Source of the DNA: Deltaproteobacteria bacterium
GTDB taxonomy: Bacteria; Desulfobacterota; WTBG01; CAIYCZ01; CAIRTM01
Assembly (NCBI GenBank): GCA_016875025.1
Contig: VGSH01000018.1
Location: 1-38,357, forward strand
Direction: 5' to 3'
Length of the DNA: 38,357 nt
The first letter of the stretch is position 1. The number at the start of each line of letters is the position of its first letter. This document shows positions 6,265 to 16,028 of this stretch, piece after piece. The notes beneath the pieces were generated by a model. The model saw only the letters and a program-made list of their open reading frames with translations. It was not told where the DNA came from and did no database searches. A program made the translations under genes and the position numbers.

Positions 6265-7641
6265 ATGTCGTTTATTAACCTTGACCAGATTCAATCCGCC
6301 CTCAATCAGCCCTGCCCTGATCCCGGCCGTGTGCGCGACGTGCTTGCCCGGGCACGCACGCTCGTGGGTCTTGAGCCGGAGCAGGCCGCGCTGCTGACCC
6401 GCGTGACCGACGCAATGCTGCTGGAGGAAATCTTTTCAGCCGCACGCGGGGTCAAGGAAACCATTTACGGAAAACGGCTGGTGCTTTTTGCTCCGCTGTA
6501 TATTTCCAACCGCTGTCAAAACGAATGCCTGTACTGCGGGTTTCGCCGCGCCAATGCGGACATGCAGCGCATGAGCCTGTCTCAGGCGCAGATTGCAGAT
6601 GAGGTCCGCTGCCTGACCGCCGAGGGCCACAAACGGCTGCTGCTGGTCGCGGGTGAACAGGAAGGACCGGGCTCTCTGCGCTATGTGCTTGATTCCATTG
6701 CAACCATCTATGCCTGCCGCGAGCCCGGCCTTGAAATCCGGCGTGTGAACGTCAACATCGCCCCGCTTGAGACGGAGGAGTTCCGGCAGCTTGCCGCAAG
6801 CCGCATCGGCACCTACCAGCTGTTTCAAGAGACCTACCATCCGCAAACATACGTGCGCATGCACCCGAGCGGCCCGAAAGCCGACTACGGGCGCCGCTTG
6901 CTGACCATGCACCGCGCCATGCAGGCGGGCATCAATGACGTGGGAATCGGCGCCCTGTTCGGCCTGCATGACTGGCGCTTTGAGCTGCTGTCCCTGCTGC
7001 AGCATAGCCGCGAGCTGGAGAAAACATTCGGCTCCGGTCCGCACACCATCAGCGTGCCGCGCCTTGAGCCTGCATCCGGTTCCGCGCTTGCAGCGCGGCC
7101 CCCGGCTGCGGTATCTGACGAAGATTTTTTAAAACTGATCGCAATCCTGCGCCTGGCCGTGCCCTACACGGGAATAATCCTGTCAACACGTGAAACACCC
7201 GGGGTACGACGCGCGGCTTTTGCCCTTGGCGTATCCCAGATTTCAGCCGGAAGCCGCACCACGCCCGGAGGCTACGGGCATACTGAAGATGAAACGAGCG
7301 GCCAGTTCAGTTTGGGTGATCACCGCAGCCTTGATGAGGTTATCGCCGACATTGCCCAACTGGGCTACATCCCCTCATTTTGCACGGCCTGCTACCGCCT
7401 GGGACGCACAGGCGCCGACTTCATGGATCTTGCGCGGCCAGGGGCGATTAAAGCCCACTGTGATCCCAATGCACTCGCAACATTCCAGGAATACCTCAAC
7501 CGGTTCGCCTCTGATGAAACCAGGCGGATCGGAGGCGCGCTGATAGAAGACCACCTGCAAACCCTCGATGCCCCTGTGGCTGCAACTGCCCGAAATCTGC
7601 TTCAGCGCATGGCCGCAGGTGAAACAGATGTATATTGCTGA
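6265..7641 (+). CDS. hydG: HydG, [FeFe]-hydrogenase maturase (radical SAM tyrosine lyase)
   Basis: A 458-aa radical SAM enzyme that cleaves tyrosine to make the CO and cyanide ligands of the H-cluster. The SAM cluster motif CxxxCxxC is CQNECLYC at residues 84-91. The HydG-specific C-terminal cluster motif CX2CX22C is present exactly (CTAC at 373-376, then Cys399 in IKAHC), which separates HydG from the related tyrosine lyase ThiH. Other family stretches are LVAGEQEG, LFQETYHPQTYVRMHPSGPK and GIGALFGLHDWRFE. Length is normal. It is the first gene of a tight operon with hydF and hydE. The ATG has only a weak ribosome site. Confidence 0.96.
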   Translation: MSFINLDQIQSALNQPCPDPGRVRDVLARARTLVGLEPEQAALLTRVTDAMLLEEIFSAARGVKETIYGKRLVLFAPLYISNRCQNECLYCGFRRANADMQRMSLSQAQIADEVRCLTAEGHKRLLLVAGEQEGPGSLRYVLDSIATIYACREPGLEIRRVNVNIAPLETEEFRQLAASRIGTYQLFQETYHPQTYVRMHPSGPKADYGRRLLTMHRAMQAGINDVGIGALFGLHDWRFELLSLLQHSRELEKTFGSGPHTISVPRLEPASGSALAARPPAAVSDEDFLKLIAILRLAVPYTGIILSTRETPGVRRAAFALGVSQISAGSRTTPGGYGHTEDETSGQFSLGDHRSLDEVIADIAQLGYIPSFCTACYRLGRTGADFMDLARPGAIKAHCDPNALATFQEYLNRFASDETRRIGGALIEDHLQTLDAPVAATARNLLQRMAAGETDVYC

Positions 7642-7659
7642 TACGGAACATCAGAAACC

Positions 7660-8880
7660 ATGAGTCTTACCACACCCAAAAGCATGCGTTTGCATATCGG
7701 CATTTTCGGCCGCCGCAATGTGGGCAAATCAAGCATCCTGAACGCGCTGTGCGGGCAGAATATCTCGATCGTATCGCCTCATGCGGGCACGACCACAGAC
7801 CCGGTTGAAAAACCCATGGAACTGCTGCCGCTGGGCCCGGTTGTGTTTATCGACACAGCCGGCATTGACGACAGCGGCGCACTGGGTGAGCTGCGCAACC
7901 GCAAAACGCGCTCCTGCCTTGACCGGGTGGACCTTGGCGTGATCATAACCTGTGACGGCGTCTGGGGCGGCTTTGAGCAGCAACTCGCTGCTGAGCTCAG
8001 CGCCCGCGACGTGCCCCTGATTGCCGTACACAACAAGCAGGACCTGTACGGCCAATCCGTCCGCCTTGAGGGCCTGCCGGCCGGCATTCCGCTTGTATTC
8101 AGCAGCGCGCTTGAGGCCCATGGCATCGATGCCCTGAGAGCCGCCCTGATTGAGCACGCGCCCGAGGGCTGTTTTGAAACCGCCTGCATTGCCGCTGACC
8201 TGATCGCACCAGGGCACACGGCCGTGCTGGTGGTGCCGATCGACCGCGAGGCCCCGCGCGGACGGTTGATCCTGCCGCAGGTGCAGACCATCCGCGACCT
8301 TCTGGATAACGGCCGCTGCGCCCTTGTCGTGCGCGAGCATGAACTCGCCCAGGCGCTTGACCTTCTGAAACAGCCGCCTGAGCTGATCATCACCGATTCA
8401 CAGGCATTCGAACAGGTTGCCGCGCTGGCGCCTCCGCACAGCATGCTGACCGGTTTTTCAATCCTGTTCGCCCGCTATAAGGCTGATCTTGCAACGCTGG
8501 TGCAGGGCACCCGTGCCATCGACAAACTGCAGGACGGCGACCGGGTGCTCATTGCCGAGTCGTGCACGCATCACCCGATTGAAGACGATATCGGGCGGGT
8601 GAAAATTCCGCGCTGGCTAGAGCGCTACAGCGGCGCGACGCTTAGCTTTACCACGGCTGCCGGCTATGATTTTCCCGATGACCTTGGTGAGTACCGTCTG
8701 GTGATCCACTGCGGCGCATGCATGCATACGCGCAAAGCCATGCTGCGGCGGCTTGAGAAGTGCCGACAGGCCGGTGTGCCGGTGACCAATTACGGACTGG
8801 CGATCGCCAAGTGCCTTGGCGTTCTTGAGCGCTCTTTGGAACCGTTTCCCGATGTGAGGGAGCTGTGCCGTGGCTCCTGA
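7660..8880 (+). CDS. hydF: HydF, [FeFe]-hydrogenase maturation GTPase and scaffold
   Basis: A 406-aa GTPase on which the 2Fe subcluster of the H-cluster is assembled before transfer to HydA. The N-terminal GTPase domain has the P-loop GRRNVGKSS (residues 17-25), the switch motif DTAGIDDSG and HNKQD as the NKxD element. The C-terminal Fe-S domain shows CTH at 302-304 and HCGAC at 350-354, matching the family's CxH...HCxxC cluster ligands. It starts 18 bp after hydG and overlaps hydE by 11 bp. All expected motifs are intact. Confidence 0.95.
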   Translation: MSLTTPKSMRLHIGIFGRRNVGKSSILNALCGQNISIVSPHAGTTTDPVEKPMELLPLGPVVFIDTAGIDDSGALGELRNRKTRSCLDRVDLGVIITCDGVWGGFEQQLAAELSARDVPLIAVHNKQDLYGQSVRLEGLPAGIPLVFSSALEAHGIDALRAALIEHAPEGCFETACIAADLIAPGHTAVLVVPIDREAPRGRLILPQVQTIRDLLDNGRCALVVREHELAQALDLLKQPPELIITDSQAFEQVAALAPPHSMLTGFSILFARYKADLATLVQGTRAIDKLQDGDRVLIAESCTHHPIEDDIGRVKIPRWLERYSGATLSFTTAAGYDFPDDLGEYRLVIHCGACMHTRKAMLRRLEKCRQAGVPVTNYGLAIAKCLGVLERSLEPFPDVRELCRGS

Positions 8881-9913
8881 GCTTGCACACGAAGAGATTC
8901 TCGCCTGGCTGCGCTGCGATGATCCGCAGCTGCTTGAGCGTCTCTGGGAGCTGGCCGACCGGGAACGGACGCACCGGGTCGGCGACTGTGTTCATTTGCG
9001 CGGGCTGGTTGAAATTTCAAATCACTGCGAGCGCTCGTGCACGTATTGCGGAATCAGCACTGCCAATGCAGCGCTCGGGCGCTATCGCATGTCGCGCGAT
9101 GAAATCATGGCCTGCGCCCGTCAGGCGGTCTTGTTCGGCTATGGCACGATTGTACTGCAGGCCGGTGAAGACCCGGGCCTTGAAACGCAATGGGTAGCTG
9201 ACCTTGTAGGCGATATCAAAGGCGCAACCGGCCTTGCAGTAACGCTCAGCCTGGGCGAACGCTCCCCCGACGAGCTCGCGCTGTGGCGCGCGAGCGGAGC
9301 GGACCGCTATCTTCTGCGCTTTGAAACATCAGACCGCGAACTGTTCCGCCGCATTCATCCCCCGCCCAAAGACCGCAATGCCTGCGACCGCATTGCGCTG
9401 CTGCGCACCATTAAGGCACTGGGATATGAAACCGGCAGCGGCATCATGGTCGGCATTCCCGGCCAGACCTTTGAAAGCATTGCCCGCGATCTTGCGCTTT
9501 TCCGGGAGCTTGATCTTGACATGATCGGGATCGGTCCCTGGATAGCGCACCCGGCAAGCCCGCTGTGCCGCGAAGGCGCACCTGATGCAGACGCAGATCA
9601 GGTGCCTGCCACCGAGCAGATGGCCTGCATTGTCGTGGCGCTCGCGCGCCTTGTGTGCCCCGAGGCCAATATTCCCAGCACCACGGCACTTGCAACCATC
9701 AACAGCCTGCACGGCCGCGCACACGGACTTACGCGCGGCGCCAATGTGTGCATGCCCAACCTGACACCGCCTCAGTACCGCTGTTTGTATGAAATTTATC
9801 CCAATAAGGCCGGCAGCAGCAGTACACCCGAGCAGTCTCATCGCAGCGTGCTTGCAACCCTTGCGGCCCTCGGCCGCCCTGCCGGGCAGGGTCCGGGCAG
9901 CCGTAGCGCATAA
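8870..9913 (+). CDS. hydE: HydE, [FeFe]-hydrogenase maturation radical SAM protein
   Basis: A 347-aa radical SAM protein that acts on the HydG-derived iron-CO-cyanide complex during H-cluster assembly. CxxxCxxC is CERSCTYC at residues 53-60, followed by GISTANAALGRYRMS. VLQAGEDPGLET and LLRFETSDRELFRRIHPPPK are typical of the HydE/BioB-like family, and the ending NLTPPQYRCLYEIYPNKAG fits HydE. The start is GTG, with a GAGGGAG ribosome site inside hydF and an 11-bp overlap, indicating coupled translation. Order is hydG-hydF-hydE; no hydA or other hydrogenase subunit follows. Confidence 0.95.
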   Translation: MAPELAHEEILAWLRCDDPQLLERLWELADRERTHRVGDCVHLRGLVEISNHCERSCTYCGISTANAALGRYRMSRDEIMACARQAVLFGYGTIVLQAGEDPGLETQWVADLVGDIKGATGLAVTLSLGERSPDELALWRASGADRYLLRFETSDRELFRRIHPPPKDRNACDRIALLRTIKALGYETGSGIMVGIPGQTFESIARDLALFRELDLDMIGIGPWIAHPASPLCREGAPDADADQVPATEQMACIVVALARLVCPEANIPSTTALATINSLHGRAHGLTRGANVCMPNLTPPQYRCLYEIYPNKAGSSSTPEQSHRSVLATLAALGRPAGQGPGSRSA

Positions 9914-9974
9914 CGGCACTTCCGCCGCCGTGTATACAGTTTTCTATTGTTCCTGTTTTCAAAAGAAGCTGTCT

Positions 9975-10063
9975 GCCCGTTCGTGGTGAGCTTGTCGAAC
10001 CATGAACGGCTCTGTCATGATATGTGGTCCCTTCGACAGGCTCAGGGCGCACGGGCTTTTTTT
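9975..10063 (+). repeat. Two-armed palindromic dispersed repeat, copy B, possible terminator
   Basis: Same two arms as copy A (GTTCGTGGTGAGCTTGTCGA and CCCTTCGACAGGCTCAGGGC). The outer GCCCGT/ACGGGC ends pair and are followed by TTTTTTT, so on the plus strand it could serve as the terminator of hydGFE. It lies between convergent hydE and the sensor kinase gene. Confidence 0.72.
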
Positions 10064-10091
10064 CGAAGACAGTGTTTTTTTGTAAAATGCT

Positions 10092-12980
10092 CTACCTGTC
10101 GGAAGAGCCATCCAGCACGCTCCTGATTTTATCCGCAAGCTCCTCAAGGGAAAACGGTTTCTGAATGAACTGCATGCCGGGTTCTATCACGCCCGGATGG
10201 CTGAACGCCTTGTCCGTATAGCCGGACATGAACAGGCATTTCAGGCCGGGAGCGTCTGCAAGCAGGCATTGTGCCAGATCAGGGCCGTTCATTCCGGGCA
10301 TGACAACGTCTGTCAAAAGCAGATCAATGCGGCCTTTGTGCTCCCGGGCAAGCCGCAGGCATTCTTCCGGGGCGGAGGCGGGCAGCACCGTGTAGCCGAG
10401 CCGGGCCAGCATTTTGCCATACATTTCCAGATTCGCCGGCTCATCTTCGGCAAGCAGCACCGTTTCCGTTCCTTGCGCTACCGGCCTGCAGGGCATATCG
10501 GAACCCGCGATTTCTCCGGTATCATCTAGATACTGCGGCAGATAGATTATGAAACGGGTTCCCTGCCCAGGCTCGCTTGCAACCTCAATGCATCCGTTGT
10601 TCTGCTTTACGATACCATAGACGGTTGAAAGCCCGAGCCCGGTGCCTGTGCCGATATCCTTAGTGGTAAAAAAGGGATCGAAAATATTGGCAAGCGTTTC
10701 CCGGTCCATGCCGCAACCGGTATCGCTCACCGCCAGCATGACATACTCGCCTGGCGTGCAATCCGGGTGCCGGGCGCAGTGTGCTTCATCGAGTGTAACA
10801 TTGGCTGTTGCAATCGTAACGCGTCCCACATCCGCAATCGCGTCGCGTGCATTGACGCACAGATTTGCGAGCACCTGATCAAGCTGGGAGGGATCAATTT
10901 TCACCGGCTGCAGGCCCTTGCCCGGCAGCCATGCCAGGTCGATATCCTCGCCGATAAGCCGGCGCAGCATTTTGAGCATCTCTTCAACGGTCTCATTCAA
11001 ATCCAGCACCCTCGGAGCGATGGTCTGCTTGCGGGCAAACGCCAGCAGCTGCCGGGTCAGATTTGATGAACGCTCGACCGCCTGCCGGATTTCAAGCAGA
11101 TCGGCCCGCAGCGGCTGCTCCGGCCCGACATGCTGAAGCGCCATGTCCGTATAACCCAGAATCACGCTCAGGATATTGTTGAAATCATGGGCCACGCCGC
11201 CGGCCAGACGGCCGATGGACTCAATTTTCTGGGCCTGGCTGAGCTGGGCCTGCAATCGCGCGTGCGATTCCTCGGATTGCATCCGCGTGGTGATGTCGGT
11301 CGCGATGGTGGCAAACCGGTTGAGGCCGGGGCACACGACGGAAACGGCAAAATGTTTATCCATCGGAGCAAAATAGGTTTCAAAACGAAACGGTTCGCCG
11401 GTGAGCGCGACCCGGCTGAACTCCTCAAGGTATGGCGGCTCAGCGGTGCTGTACACGTCGGTGGCAAGCCGGCCCAGGGCCTCCGCCCGGACTATTCCTG
11501 TTATCTCGGTAAAAGCCCTGTTGCAGTCGCTTATGCGATAATTGACCGGCCTGCCATCCTCAAAAACCAGATCACTAATGACGACCATCTCGGTCATGGA
11601 AGAAAAAAGCGTTGCAAGCTTTTGCTCGCTTTCCTGCAGGGCAAGTTCAGCCTGCTTGCGCTGCGAGATATCGGAAATAATCCGGTCCAGCCGCTCGGGC
11701 TCGCCCGTTTCGCCGTAAATTATTTTTGAACGTGAACGCACCCAGATAATACTTCCATCCGGACGTATAATCCTGAATTCTCCGTCGGAAAAACCCTGAC
11801 GGTCCAGCCGGGCCACGGAGTCATACAGGTTCTGCATATCATCGGGATGCACGGATTCCGCCCACAGGTGCCAGTTTTTGCTGTGCATTTCCTGGGTTGA
11901 GCCGAATATTTTTTCAATGGAAGGGCTCAGGTAGACGACCCGACCCTGACTGAGTGAATACGCCATGACAACATCATCAATCGTATTCAAAATATTGCTG
12001 ACCTTTTGCTCGCTTTCGCGCAGTGCTGTCTCTGTTTTTCTGCGCTCCGTAATGTCGGTGTGTATACCGACCAGCGATAAGATAATGCCGTGTTTATCCG
12101 TATTGGCGTAGGCGCGCAAAAATATATCAAGCACGCTGCGGTCGCGGCCGTACATCTTGACTTCACCGGCCCAGCTCCCGCCCGCAACGATTATCGAAAA
12201 GACCTCGGCACCGACCGCCGGATCAACGTACAGGGTTTTTTGCGGAAACTCGCCGATGTCGCCGAACAGTTCATCGAACGCCCTGTTCTGGTAGTAGTGC
12301 CGACCCTGCGGCGTTGACATGCCGATGGCATCCGTTGAACTCTCAACAGCCTCCCTAACAATCCTGAGCTGTTGTTCGGATTGCCGCAGCCTTATTTGCT
12401 TGCGCACAAGCAGGAGCATAAGGACGAACAGAACGCCCACGGCCGCAGCCGCCCCGACATGGATGCGGCCTGTTCTCCGCCTGGACATGAATTCGGCTTT
12501 TTTGCGTTCAGTGATGTCGTGTACGGTAAAGACGATACCGGCAGACGGATTGCGGGCGTCAAGCAGCGCGCACATCAGATGAACATCTACAATGGCGCCG
12601 TTTTTCGCCTTCCAGCGGGCGTCAATCGTCAGGGGCAGCAGTCCGGAAGCGAGCTTCTGCATCTCAGCGTGAACCAGATTATATTCACCCTCATCCGGGT
12701 ACAGCATCTGCTCCGGGCGGCCCAGCAGTTCCTGCCGGCCGTAGCCGAGCATAGCCGCGATGTAATCGTTCACCATGGTGATTGTGCCGTTTTTTATCGT
12801 GCCGATACCGCCGGGCACGGCGCACATGACGCACCACAGCGATTGCTCCGTACAGGCATGGAGGCCTGCATGCGCAGGGGCGCTTAATCCGTCCGGCTGT
12901 TCAGGCTGCAGGTCTTGAGCCTGGACACGACCGATGCAGAGCATGAATGCTGTCAGACCTAGTATGCCCAACCATCTCAT
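10092..12980 (-). CDS. Hybrid sensor histidine kinase with four PAS domains and a receiver
   Basis: A 962-aa protein. Order: signal-like N-terminus (residues 1-21), PAS 1 (about 55-160, containing MVNDYIAAMLGYGRQELLGR), a membrane helix (about 172-192, VGAAAAVGVLFVLMLLLV), PAS 2, PAS 3 and PAS 4 (to about 570). Then come the dimerisation/phosphoacceptor helix GGVAHDFNNILSVILGYTD, the ATPase domain with NLCVNARDA, DTGCGMD and GTGTGLGLSTVYGIV, and a C-terminal receiver (LLLTDVVMPGMNG). Such hybrids sense a signal through PAS domains and pass phosphate to a separate output. No partner regulator is adjacent, so it is an orphan. The ATG has GGAG upstream. Confidence 0.92.
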   Translation of the reverse strand: MRWLGILGLTAFMLCIGRVQAQDLQPEQPDGLSAPAHAGLHACTEQSLWCVMCAVPGGIGTIKNGTITMVNDYIAAMLGYGRQELLGRPEQMLYPDEGEYNLVHAEMQKLASGLLPLTIDARWKAKNGAIVDVHLMCALLDARNPSAGIVFTVHDITERKKAEFMSRRRTGRIHVGAAAAVGVLFVLMLLLVRKQIRLRQSEQQLRIVREAVESSTDAIGMSTPQGRHYYQNRAFDELFGDIGEFPQKTLYVDPAVGAEVFSIIVAGGSWAGEVKMYGRDRSVLDIFLRAYANTDKHGIILSLVGIHTDITERRKTETALRESEQKVSNILNTIDDVVMAYSLSQGRVVYLSPSIEKIFGSTQEMHSKNWHLWAESVHPDDMQNLYDSVARLDRQGFSDGEFRIIRPDGSIIWVRSRSKIIYGETGEPERLDRIISDISQRKQAELALQESEQKLATLFSSMTEMVVISDLVFEDGRPVNYRISDCNRAFTEITGIVRAEALGRLATDVYSTAEPPYLEEFSRVALTGEPFRFETYFAPMDKHFAVSVVCPGLNRFATIATDITTRMQSEESHARLQAQLSQAQKIESIGRLAGGVAHDFNNILSVILGYTDMALQHVGPEQPLRADLLEIRQAVERSSNLTRQLLAFARKQTIAPRVLDLNETVEEMLKMLRRLIGEDIDLAWLPGKGLQPVKIDPSQLDQVLANLCVNARDAIADVGRVTIATANVTLDEAHCARHPDCTPGEYVMLAVSDTGCGMDRETLANIFDPFFTTKDIGTGTGLGLSTVYGIVKQNNGCIEVASEPGQGTRFIIYLPQYLDDTGEIAGSDMPCRPVAQGTETVLLAEDEPANLEMYGKMLARLGYTVLPASAPEECLRLAREHKGRIDLLLTDVVMPGMNGPDLAQCLLADAPGLKCLFMSGYTDKAFSHPGVIEPGMQFIQKPFSLEELADKIRSVLDGSSDR

Positions 12981-13130
12981 ATGCTATTCTCCACCCGGTC
13001 GGTACTGTCGTTGGTGCAGTCAAAAGACATGTCCGCAACCGCCCTGAACATGCAGAGCCCCCACGCTATTACAGCATGCCTGCGTGCCAATGCCTTCGCC
13101 CCGTGCAACCGGTCCGGTCATGCCGCAACG

Positions 13131-14825
13131 CTACTGTCTGATCAGCAGCGAATCAAGATAGTCCTGCGGCTTCTCATAGCCCAGCAGCATCAGCAGGGTT
13201 GCGGCGATATTGCCCAGACCCGGCTCCGGGATGTCCCGGTTCAGCTCGAAGCACCCGGTGTGCGCGCCATGCACCACGAACGGCACCGGATTCAGGGTAT
13301 GGCTGGTCAGGGGCTTGAATGAGCCTCCGGGGCCTGCTACCGGTTTGCCGGTGTTTTTCTCAACCGCTATCATCTGTTCGCAATTACCGTGATCAGCCGT
13401 CAAAATCAGAGTGCCGCCCAGTTCATCAAGCACCTGCGCCAGCCTGGCAACCGCGGCGTCAACCGCCTGCACGGCCCGGATCGCAGCCGGCAGCGACCCG
13501 GTATGCCCCACCATGTCGCCGTTGGCGAAATTAACGCGCAGAAACTGATACCGGCCGGAGCGCAGGGCCTGCTCCAGGGTGTCGGCGATTTCGCGGGCCT
13601 TCATCTCCGGTGCCTGGTCAAAGGCGATTTTATCGGAGGGTATTTCCACCCACTCCTCAAGCGCGGGATCGAATTTGCCGGAATTGTTGCCGTTCCAGAA
13701 ATAGGTGACATGTCCGTATTTCTGGGTTTCGCTGATGGCATATTGCGAAACGCCGTTGCGGGCCAGGTACTCGGACACTGTGCAATCAATGGCGGGCGGC
13801 TCAACCAGATAGAGCGGGGGAATGTGCAGGTCGCCGTCATATTCCATCATGCCGGCGTAGACAGTTTTCGGAAACGCCCGGCGTGTGAATGCCTGAAAAT
13901 CAGGTTCGGTAAACGCCCGGCTGATTTCAATGGCGCGGTCCCCACGAAAATTGAAAAACACCACACTATGTCCGTCGCTGATCGGGCCGATGGGCCGGCT
14001 GGAATCCTGCGGATCATGCACCACCCAGTGCGGCAGATACTGGTCATCCACACGGCTCTCAAGCCGCAGCGCCTTGATGGCGCTGACCGCATCAGCAAAC
14101 CGGGGCCCGTCGCCCAGCACATGGGCATGATAGCCGCGCTCTACAATAGACCAGTCCGCTTCGTAGCGATCCATGGTCGTGACCATGCGCCCGCCGCCCG
14201 AGGCGATATAATAGCGGCGCTGTTGATTGTTTTTGAGTGCTGACACGCGCAAGGTCCACAGAAAATCTTCAAGCTCGCCCACGTAGCGCAGCGCGGAGAG
14301 GGGCGACACGTCACGGCCGTCAAGCAGGCAGTGCACATAGACCTGCTCGATACCGGCCTTGTCGCAGGCCCCGATCAGGGCGCACAGATGGGCGATATTG
14401 CTGTGCACATTGCCGTCCGAGAGCAGCCCGATGAAATGCACCGGGGTTGTGTTGCGCAGGGCATTGTCGATGACCTTCTTCCAGCCGGCGTCTTCAAACA
14501 ACCGGCCGCTCTCAAGGGCCTGTTCAACAAGGCGCGCGCCCTGGGCGAACACCCGGCCCGCGCCGATCGCATTGTGGCCGACTTCGCTGTTGCCCTGGTC
14601 CTCATCTGAGGACATGCCCACCGCAGTGCCGTGGGCCTTGATGCGCATTGACAGGCGCTCCTGTTTTATCAGGCGCAGCAGATGCGCGGGGTTGGCCAGT
14701 TCAAAGGCATTGCCGGGATAGCCGTCAGCCTCTCCGCGGTACAGGCCGACCCCGTCGGCGATGACGAGCAGCAGCGGCCCTTTGGGAGGGGTATAGCCGT
14801 TCGTTTTTTTAAGGGTAAAGTCCAT
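13131..14825 (-). CDS. gpmI: 2,3-bisphosphoglycerate-independent phosphoglycerate mutase
   Basis: A 564-aa metalloenzyme of the alkaline phosphatase superfamily that interconverts 3- and 2-phosphoglycerate through a phosphoserine intermediate. Seen are the first metal site LLLVIADGVGL, the catalytic Ser80 in DQGNSEVGHNAIGAGR, HCLLDGRDVSP, and the second metal site ILTADHGNCEQM with the later SHTLNPVPFVVHG. Length is slightly above the usual 510-550. The ATG has an AAGGA site. It is monocistronic, 150 bp upstream of the sensor kinase start in the same direction. Confidence 0.95.
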   Translation of the reverse strand: MDFTLKKTNGYTPPKGPLLLVIADGVGLYRGEADGYPGNAFELANPAHLLRLIKQERLSMRIKAHGTAVGMSSDEDQGNSEVGHNAIGAGRVFAQGARLVEQALESGRLFEDAGWKKVIDNALRNTTPVHFIGLLSDGNVHSNIAHLCALIGACDKAGIEQVYVHCLLDGRDVSPLSALRYVGELEDFLWTLRVSALKNNQQRRYYIASGGGRMVTTMDRYEADWSIVERGYHAHVLGDGPRFADAVSAIKALRLESRVDDQYLPHWVVHDPQDSSRPIGPISDGHSVVFFNFRGDRAIEISRAFTEPDFQAFTRRAFPKTVYAGMMEYDGDLHIPPLYLVEPPAIDCTVSEYLARNGVSQYAISETQKYGHVTYFWNGNNSGKFDPALEEWVEIPSDKIAFDQAPEMKAREIADTLEQALRSGRYQFLRVNFANGDMVGHTGSLPAAIRAVQAVDAAVARLAQVLDELGGTLILTADHGNCEQMIAVEKNTGKPVAGPGGSFKPLTSHTLNPVPFVVHGAHTGCFELNRDIPEPGLGNIAATLLMLLGYEKPQDYLDSLLIRQ

Positions 14826-15052
14826 AATTTAATCCTTGCCTGTTGGGTGGAAGTGTAATTTCAGAAGGCGGTTACAGCCTCTATACAAAGCCCTTTTATA
14901 GGGTAACTCCTGCTGTGTGTCAAATACAATACATTGCCGGCAGGCCGGTGGTGCCGCAGATGAAGGCCTCTCGGCTTTTTTGCTGTTGCACTTTTTAAGG
15001 CAATCGGATAAAGTTATCTGCATTGAAAGTAACACCTCTTTGGAGAATTTTC

Positions 15053-15721
15053 ATGAAATTAATGGACGGTGTCTACGCATATCCCTGGACCAATATGATG
15101 GAAAACAACTGCAACACCTATGTGCTGCAGGGCCCTGACGGACTGATTTTTATCGACCCCGGTCTGAAACGCTATGTTCCGGACACGATTGCGGCCATGA
15201 AAAAAGACGGGCTTGATCCCGATGATATCAAACTGGTTATGTGCACCCACTGCCATCCGGATCACGCTGATGGTGTTGCCTTTTTTACTAACAAAAAGAT
15301 ACCAGCCACCTGGCACGCGGACGAGGACGCTTTTTTAAATGAAATCGGCCGGGACTTCTTCCGCATGTTCGGGCTTGATCAGCCCGGTTTCAAGGCCGCC
15401 AGCTTCTGTGCCGAAGGCGAACTGCATACGGCCGGGTTAACCTTGAACATCATCCACGCGCCGGGCCACTCACCTGGTTCGATCTGCATCTACTGGCCTG
15501 AAAAACAGGTTATGGTGACCGGGGATGTTGTTTTCAGCAGCAGTATCGGACGCACGGATTTCCCCGGCGGGAACAGCGCGCTTCTTAAAAAGAGTATCGA
15601 GCGCATTGCCGCACTGCCGGCAGTGCTCGTGCTGCCCGGTCATAATGAAGTCGTTGAGGGAGAAGAAGCCGTCAAGCGCAACTATGATTTTATCAGGCGC
15701 TCGTTTTTTTCCTACCTGTAA
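15053..15721 (+). CDS. Metallo-beta-lactamase-fold hydrolase (glyoxalase II-like)
   Basis: A 222-aa cytoplasmic protein of the MBL superfamily. The start is the ATG at 15053, preceded by TTGGAG; the track start at 15023 is an unsupported TTG. The metal signature HxHxDH is CTHCHPDHADG, followed by the third and fourth ligand regions HAPGHSPGS and TGDVVFSSSIGR, and the last His in VLPGHNEVVEG. This is the layout of glyoxalase II and related thioester or persulfide hydrolases, but nothing identifies the substrate. It is monocistronic and ends just before tRNA-Thr. Confidence 0.85.
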   Translation: MKLMDGVYAYPWTNMMENNCNTYVLQGPDGLIFIDPGLKRYVPDTIAAMKKDGLDPDDIKLVMCTHCHPDHADGVAFFTNKKIPATWHADEDAFLNEIGRDFFRMFGLDQPGFKAASFCAEGELHTAGLTLNIIHAPGHSPGSICIYWPEKQVMVTGDVVFSSSIGRTDFPGGNSALLKKSIERIAALPAVLVLPGHNEVVEGEEAVKRNYDFIRRSFFSYL

Positions 15722-15735
15722 CACCCATATACGCT

Positions 15736-15810
<75 letters not shown>

Positions 15811-15820
15811 GAAATATCAG

Positions 15821-15850
15821 GCACTTAGCACATCGCTAAGTGCTTTTTTT
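15821..15850 (+). terminator. Intrinsic terminator after tRNA-Thr
   Basis: A perfect 9-bp stem GCACTTAGC / GCTAAGTGC with a 5-nt loop (ACATC), followed by TTTTTTT. It lies 10 bp after the CCA end. Confidence 0.9.
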
Positions 15851-16028
15851 CTGCCTGAAAGCCTGCTGGTTGAGCCTGGGTGGCGGATTGTTGCACATCA
15901 TCATCCAAACTATCCGCAGCCTGACAATTGCTGCCCGGCAGCAGGTGAACGTAAAAATCAACCGTCACCTGTATTGAATAGTGCCCCAGCTGATCACGGA
16001 CATAGGCAAGCGACTCACCCTGGGAGAT
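15825..16028 (-). pseudogene. C-terminal fragment of a tyrosine integrase
   Basis: The last 67 residues of a tyrosine recombinase: QGESLAYVRDQLGHYSIQVT with the catalytic His of the QLGH box, then DFYVHLLPG with the nucleophilic Tyr. The catalytic Arg/Lys/His regions and the DNA-binding domains are missing. Homology stops at a run of nine C (16029-16037); beyond it the frame is only a shadow of the AlpA-like gene. The orientation toward the tRNA 3' end is normal for an integrase at its attachment site. It must be non-functional. Confidence 0.8.
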
